Source of the DNA: Palaemon carinicauda
Lineage: Eukaryota > Arthropoda > Malacostraca > Decapoda > Palaemonidae
Assembly (NCBI RefSeq): GCF_036898095.1
Contig: NC_090746.1
Span: forward strand, 55,495,852-55,559,851
Reading direction: 5' to 3'
Length of the DNA stretch: 64,000 bases
The notes under the pieces were generated by a model. That model was not told where the DNA came from. It made no database searches and saw only the letters and a list, made by a program, of their open reading frames with translations. Shown piece after piece: positions 63,954 to 64,000 of the stretch; the stretch's first letter is position 1, and each line of letters starts with the position of its first letter. The position numbers and the translations under genes were made by a program.

Positions 63954-64000
63954 AGCGGAGCTATCAAGGTCATTGACAGGTTGACTGATAGTCTGGTCTT
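63635..64000 (-). CDS. C-terminal end of RT-RNase H-MT ORF of 4b (partial)
   Basis: The frame is open from the window edge to 63635. It contains TLIAPLWHHAEWFPDLLQLL, the final block of the methyltransferase-like module, then a basic tail. RT and RNase H lie beyond the window. It overlaps the recombinase ORF by about 320 nt. Confidence 0.8.
   Translation of the reverse strand, partial: KTRLSVNLSMTLIAPLWHHAEWFPDLLQLLTKLPRELPPRHELLKQPHCNIFQKAVASLRLHTWRLSSISSQREAFRNKLQRGCLDTCKSHLQGSTRRSGESSVVGVVGGVSLPLMPLFQQ

Larger units (their letters stand above)
61931..64000 (-). mobile_element. DIRS-like element 4b, 3' portion
   Basis: The left terminus (acaaattcggagataatttg), a terminal-repeat-like segment rich in gctagttagcgagg, an ICR, an open recombinase ORF and the end of the RT-RNase H-MT ORF are present. 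The rest lies right of the window. It is inserted into a LINE fragment, and the open frames suggest it is younger than 4a. Confidence 0.85.

Overview
The window is animal nuclear DNA, most likely from a decapod crustacean. The reasons are long CT runs, canonical GT-AG introns of 4 to more than 25 kb, and a LINE tail of a type I recall from shrimp and crayfish sequence; this is inference, since no rRNA or mitochondrial marker is present. By my hand-drawn boundaries close to nine tenths of the window is transposable element.

One host gene runs right to left across the window. Four consecutive coding exons can be placed on the minus strand (58755-60361, 35578-35647, 31030-31216, 4328-4476). Their phases fit together exactly. 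They encode an acidic, Ser/Gly/Thr-rich protein with AT-hook-like RGRP motifs. The gene starts to the right of the window and continues to its left.

Nearly everything else is DIRS-like tyrosine-recombinase retrotransposon, in four families. Family 1 has copies 1a (1-4265, degraded), 1b (4690-11240, complete and open) and 1c (44414-58316, mosaic). Family 2 has one complete copy (46079-53528) nested inside 1c. Family 3 has a degraded copy 3b (16098-30880) interrupted by a younger copy 3a (16881-25500). Family 4 has copy 4a (36911-44326, with a LINE inside it) and copy 4b (61931 to the window end). Each full element reads from right to left: long 5' leader, gag-like ORF, RT-RNase H-methyltransferase-like ORF, tyrosine recombinase (YR) ORF. 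It is framed by inverted terminal repeats, with an internal complementary region (ICR) just inside the 3' repeat. The ICR copies both outer ends back to back, as expected for the DIRS circular intermediate. All eight copies lie in the same orientation as the host gene.

Other elements are a dead Tigger transposon with a TA target duplication (11296-14046), an internally deleted Tigger-like element (14229-16049), LINE 3' ends at 32470-33270 and 39345-39900, RTE-like tails near 60.7-61.0 kb, and a LINE RT fragment at 61450-61930 into which 4b inserted.

The most interesting points concern how the DIRS elements work. A single TGA separates gag from a frame that stays open to the end of the recombinase in both open families. 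RT/RNase H lies in the overlapping +1 frame. The gag N-termini carry RING-like or Cys-rich finger motifs, with splice acceptors immediately upstream in three families. Insertion junctions show short cores shared by circle and target instead of target duplications. The 5' leaders carry clustered GC palindromes.
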